A stretch of DNA of 8,581 bases. Source: Candidatus Rokuibacteriota bacterium. GTDB taxonomy: Bacteria; Methylomirabilota; Methylomirabilia; Rokubacteriales; CSP1-6. A program made the translations under genes and the position numbers. Below the pieces are notes generated by a model that saw nothing but the letters and a program-made list of their open reading frames with translations, did no database searches and was not told the DNA's origin. Below, in pieces: positions 6,811-8,581 of this stretch; the first letter of the stretch is position 1, and the number at the start of each line of letters is the position of its first letter. The stretch spans positions 1 to 8,581 of the forward strand of contig JACORX010000189.1 in the NCBI GenBank assembly GCA_016179165.1, in the 5' to 3' direction.

Positions 6811-6875
6811 AATACGACATCCGGCCACCGCAGATGACCGTTCCCCCGCGGAGTCCGGCGGGCAATGTATGAATG

Positions 6876-6889
6876 CAAGACCTGACCCC
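6876..6889 (-). repeat. Right terminal inverted repeat
   Basis: CAAGACCTGACCCC, the exact reverse complement of the left repeat. The recognisable livF reading frame begins about a dozen bases beyond it. A TGA inside this repeat (6883-6885) closes that frame upstream. Confidence 0.9.
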
Positions 6890-7092
6890 GCCGCCGCTCC
6901 CGGATCTTCGACATCATCCAGAGGCTCAACCGCGACGGCATCGGCATCCTCCTCGTGGAGCAGAACGCCAACATGGCGCTCTCCGTCGCCGACCGCGGCT
7001 ATGTGCTCCAGACGGGGCGGGTGGTCCTCGCCGACACCGCCCCCAACCTCGTCAACCACCCCATGATGCGCAAGGCGTACCTCGAGCTCTGA
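6890..7092 (+). pseudogene. livF: 5'-truncated livF remnant (branched-chain amino-acid ABC transporter ATPase)
   Basis: The frame from about 6901 to the TGA at 7090-7092 encodes roughly 63 residues, beginning RIFDIIQRLNRDG. They continue through ILLVEQNANMALSVADRGYV and LQTGRVVLADTAPNLVNHP to MMRKAYLEL. This is the C-terminal end of LivF: the VEQNA block, YVLxTGR and the final KAYL are typical of LivF rather than LivG (which has VEHD). Walker A, the ABC signature and Walker B are missing, about 170 residues in all, so it cannot be a working ATPase. The frame has no in-frame upstream start because of a TGA within the right inverted repeat. No frameshift or internal stop is seen, suggesting recent truncation. 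The intact end and immediate junction to the next gene imply it was once the last transporter gene before the UroD-family gene. Confidence 0.85.
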
Positions 7093-7093
7093 C

Positions 7094-7100
7094 AGGGAGG
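7094..7100 (+). promoter_or_regulatory. Ribosome binding site of the UroD-family gene
   Basis: AGGGAGG four bases before the ATG at 7105, lying between the livF remnant stop and this start. It confirms the start codon. Confidence 0.7.
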
Positions 7101-7104
7101 CCCC

Positions 7105-8028
7105 ATGGACAAAATCGAGCGAATGCGTGCGGCGTTGAACGGACGGCCGGTGGACCGCCCGCCCTTCACCGTGTGGTACCACTTCGGCAACCAGCACGCA
7201 CCGGCGGCGGTGGCCGCCCAGGTCCAGCTGGACTTCTTCGCGCACTACGACCTGGACCTCCTCAAGATGATGAACGACTACGTCTACCCGATGCCCGCCG
7301 GGATGGACGTGATGGCGACGCCGGCGGACCTCGGGCGCCTCGAGCCCTTCGATCCGGCGAGCACGCCCATGGGCGCCCAGCTCCAGGCGGTGGAAATCGT
7401 GGCCCGGGCGCTCAAGGGCAAGGCGCTCTTCGTGGACACCGTCTTCAACGCCTGGAACACGCTCAAGCGCAACCTCGTGCGGGAGGCCATGTCCCGGCTC
7501 ATGGCCGAGCACTCCGAGGCGTTGGAGGCGGCACTGCGCGTCGTCAACGCCAACCTCATCCGTTACGCCCAGGCCAGTCTCGATCGCGGCGCGGCGGGGA
7601 TCTTCCTCTCCGTGCCGGCGACGGCCGAGAGCCTCACCCTGCCGCAGTACGAGCGGTTCATGCGTCCCTTCGACCTGGAGCTGCTGGGCGCGATCCGCGG
7701 CAGAGGCGAGTGCCACGTTGTCCACGCGCACGGCGAGCGGCTCTACTTCGACCGGCTCCTCGATTATCCCGCCCAGGCCCTGTCCTGGGCCGACGTGAAC
7801 GGCGGCCCGTCCATCGCGGAGGCGCGGAAGCGCACGACGCTGACGCTCATGACCGGGCTCGACCACGTGAAGTTCGCCGAGGTCTCGGCGGGCCTCGTGC
7901 GCGAGCAGGTCGGGCGCGCGCTGGCCGAGGGAGGGCGCGAGCGCTTCATCCTGGCGCCGGGCTGCTCGCTACCGACCTACACCTACCCGCCGCTGATCAG
8001 GGCCGCGCGCGCCGCAGTCGGGGGGTGA
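7105..8028 (+). CDS. Uroporphyrinogen decarboxylase (URO-D/MtaA) family protein
   Basis: 307 residues with the family opening KIERMRAALNGRPVDRPP. The HAHGERLYFDRLLDY block (about 211-225) lies ahead of a SWADVNGG segment, and the closing FILAPGCSLPTYTYPPLI (about 279-296) resembles the C-terminal barrel strand of MtaA-like members more than heme-pathway HemE. The family comprises TIM-barrel enzymes: HemE decarboxylates uroporphyrinogen III, and MtaA-type members transfer methyl groups to corrinoid or thiol cofactors. Its position after a liv transporter gene argues against heme synthesis and for a catabolic or methyl-transfer role on an imported substrate, but the substrate is unknown. Start fixed by AGGGAGG. 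It shares an apparent unit with the DinB-like gene four bases downstream. I see no convincing promoter of its own; the original one was presumably upstream of the lost liv genes. Confidence 0.85.
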   Translation: MDKIERMRAALNGRPVDRPPFTVWYHFGNQHAPAAVAAQVQLDFFAHYDLDLLKMMNDYVYPMPAGMDVMATPADLGRLEPFDPASTPMGAQLQAVEIVARALKGKALFVDTVFNAWNTLKRNLVREAMSRLMAEHSEALEAALRVVNANLIRYAQASLDRGAAGIFLSVPATAESLTLPQYERFMRPFDLELLGAIRGRGECHVVHAHGERLYFDRLLDYPAQALSWADVNGGPSIAEARKRTTLTLMTGLDHVKFAEVSAGLVREQVGRALAEGGRERFILAPGCSLPTYTYPPLIRAARAAVGG

Positions 8029-8032
8029 GGGG

Positions 8033-8569
8033 ATGGAGGACTACCGCGTGACGACCGCCGAGCCCGCGCCTTCGAAGGCCGCATTGCTGCAGGCTCTCCA
8101 CAGGAGCCGCGACGAAGTGGTCGCGCTCGTCCGCGGGCTGCCGCCCGAGCGCCTGGAGGAAGGCCGCTACGAGAACGGGTGGAACGGCCGGCAGATCCTC
8201 GCCCACATCGCGTCCATCGAGTGGAGCTACCCGCGGCTGATCGAGATCGCCGGCACGCCCCCCGCGCCCGCCGGGGAGCCGCCCCCCACGCGCGCCCCGA
8301 AGGGCGGGAACGAGAACTACAACGAGCGGCAGGTGGCCAAGCGCGCGCATCTCACGGTCGCCGTGCTGCTCGCCGAGTTCGAGACGAATCGTGCCGCTAC
8401 CATCCGGGCGGTGGAGGCAGCGGACGAGGCGCTGTTTGCCCGGCGCATCCGGTCGGCGTTCGGCGTCGTCGGCCCGCTCGCGGCCGTCTTCGACCAGGTC
8501 GCGGTGGTCCACGTGCTCGGCCCCGCGCACGATATCGCCGGCCCGGAAGCCGGCCCGCTCAGGTCTTGA
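8033..8569 (+). CDS. DinB-like / damage-inducible family four-helix protein
   Basis: 178 residues from the ATG at 8033, four bases after the previous stop, with a GAGGGG ribosome site overlapping that stop. The pattern is that of the DinB/YfiT four-helix-bundle metalloproteins: LLQALHRSRDEVVALVRGL, then WNGRQILAHIASIEWSYPRL with metal-ligand candidate His58, an Asn/Tyr/Arg helix (NENYNERQVAKR), and a last helix containing His160 and His166 in VVHVLGPAHDI. Families of this fold include thiol-dependent transferases and isomerases. None has a function that can be read from sequence, and the name DinB does not imply DNA repair. The C-terminal two histidines are six apart rather than the usual four, so metal binding is less certain. 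The final residues LRS and stop are encoded by TCAGGTCTTGA, the same string that ends the methyltransferase gene. Confidence 0.75.
   Translation: MEDYRVTTAEPAPSKAALLQALHRSRDEVVALVRGLPPERLEEGRYENGWNGRQILAHIASIEWSYPRLIEIAGTPPAPAGEPPPTRAPKGGNENYNERQVAKRAHLTVAVLLAEFETNRAATIRAVEAADEALFARRIRSAFGVVGPLAAVFDQVAVVHVLGPAHDIAGPEAGPLRS
8559..8569 (+). repeat. Second copy of the TCAGGTCTTGA element-end string
   Basis: Eleven bases identical to 6800-6810, at the end of the DinB-like gene and again forming its stop codon. It may be the start of another copy of the 94-bp element running past the window edge, but the leading GGGG is not conserved here (CCGC instead). Only 12 further bases are visible. Confidence 0.45.
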
Positions 8570-8581
8570 TGCTTTCGTTCA

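Larger units (their letters stand above)
6796..6889. mobile_element. 94-bp inverted-repeat element (MITE- or REP-like), non-coding
   Basis: Perfect 14-bp inverted repeats, GGGGTCAGGTCTTG at 6796-6809 and its reverse complement at 6876-6889, bound a 66-bp core. Just inside, both ends carry an AT-rich stretch with partial similarity (AAATACGACAT and, inverted, CATTCATACAT). The core contains a small hairpin (CCCGC 6845-6849 with GCGGG 6858-6862). No transposase frame fits inside, so it would be mobilised in trans if mobile at all. No flanking target duplication is visible: left neighbour ATA, right neighbour GCC. It sits exactly between an altered methyltransferase 3' end and a 5'-deleted livF. 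Transcribed, the ends could pair into a long stem at the methyltransferase stop, but no U-tract follows, so a terminator role is unproven. Element class is inference. Confidence 0.65.

Noticed and set aside
6796..6889. Inverted repeats as a rho-independent terminator of the methyltransferase operon
   Set aside because: The repeats are separated by 66 bases and no T-run follows the right arm. The perfect 14-bp ends and flanking gene truncation fit a mobile or recombined element better.
6869..7066. Plus-strand frame of 65 residues over the livF remnant
   Set aside because: Ser/Thr-rich shadow. The neighbouring frame gives a clear LivF C-terminus ending at 7092.
5962..7866. 634-residue open frame on the minus strand
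   Set aside because: It runs antisense through the methyltransferase, the inverted-repeat element, the livF remnant and the UroD-family gene. Its translation is low-complexity Arg/His/Ala-rich, as expected for a GC-rich shadow frame, and all sense genes there have recognisable motifs.
1..8581. CRISPR array, tRNA or rRNA genes, defence islands
   Set aside because: No direct repeats with regular unique spacers, no tRNA-like cloverleaf or rRNA sequence was recognised by eye. The only short tandem repeats are the coding ones in pal.

Overview
This is a very GC-rich window from a Gram-negative (diderm) bacterium. The outer-membrane Tol-Pal system, a lipoprotein signal peptide and prolipoprotein transferase all point to an outer membrane. 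The base composition and the pairing of a branched-chain amino-acid ABC transporter remnant with a uroporphyrinogen-decarboxylase-family gene resemble environmental lineages such as Methylomirabilota/Rokubacteria or some Deltaproteobacteria. That placement is only an impression and cannot be fixed from the sequence.

Left half (1-3774, minus strand): a compact tol-pal operon in canonical order tolQ - tolR - tolA(TonB-like) - tolB - pal, read right to left. The last gene, pal, is cut by the window edge. Genes are joined by 4-bp ATGA overlaps or short gaps. A strong sigma70-type promoter (TTGACA, 18 bp, TATCAT) lies just upstream. Together with an AAAGGAG ribosome site it moves the tolQ start to a TTG codon, well inside the longest open frame.

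Middle (3879-6810, plus strand): a divergent operon with its own promoter (TTGACA, 17 bp, TATAAG), containing lgt, an RNase Z-like metallo-beta-lactamase-fold hydrolase, endonuclease V (nfi) and a small beta-class DNA methyltransferase. The last three start on GTG. The hydrolase/nfi and nfi/methyltransferase junctions are 4-bp GTGA overlaps, so translation is tightly coupled. The two operons share a short divergent control region, and both serve the cell envelope at their promoter-proximal ends (Tol-Pal; lipoprotein maturation, which Pal itself needs).

Right part (6796-8581, plus strand): a 94-bp element bounded by perfect 14-bp inverted repeats sits exactly between the methyltransferase and a 5'-truncated livF (branched-chain amino-acid ABC transporter ATPase). 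The methyltransferase stop codon is formed at the edge of the element. After the livF remnant come an intact UroD/MtaA-family gene and a DinB-like gene. The DinB-like gene ends in the same 11-base string found at the element's left end. The simplest reading is that this repeat marks a rearrangement breakpoint that fused two unrelated loci; a metagenome misassembly at a repeat is the alternative. I see no tRNA, rRNA or CRISPR array. Most of the window is well-known housekeeping material; the breakpoint element and the coupled endonuclease V-methyltransferase pair are the parts that merit a closer look.
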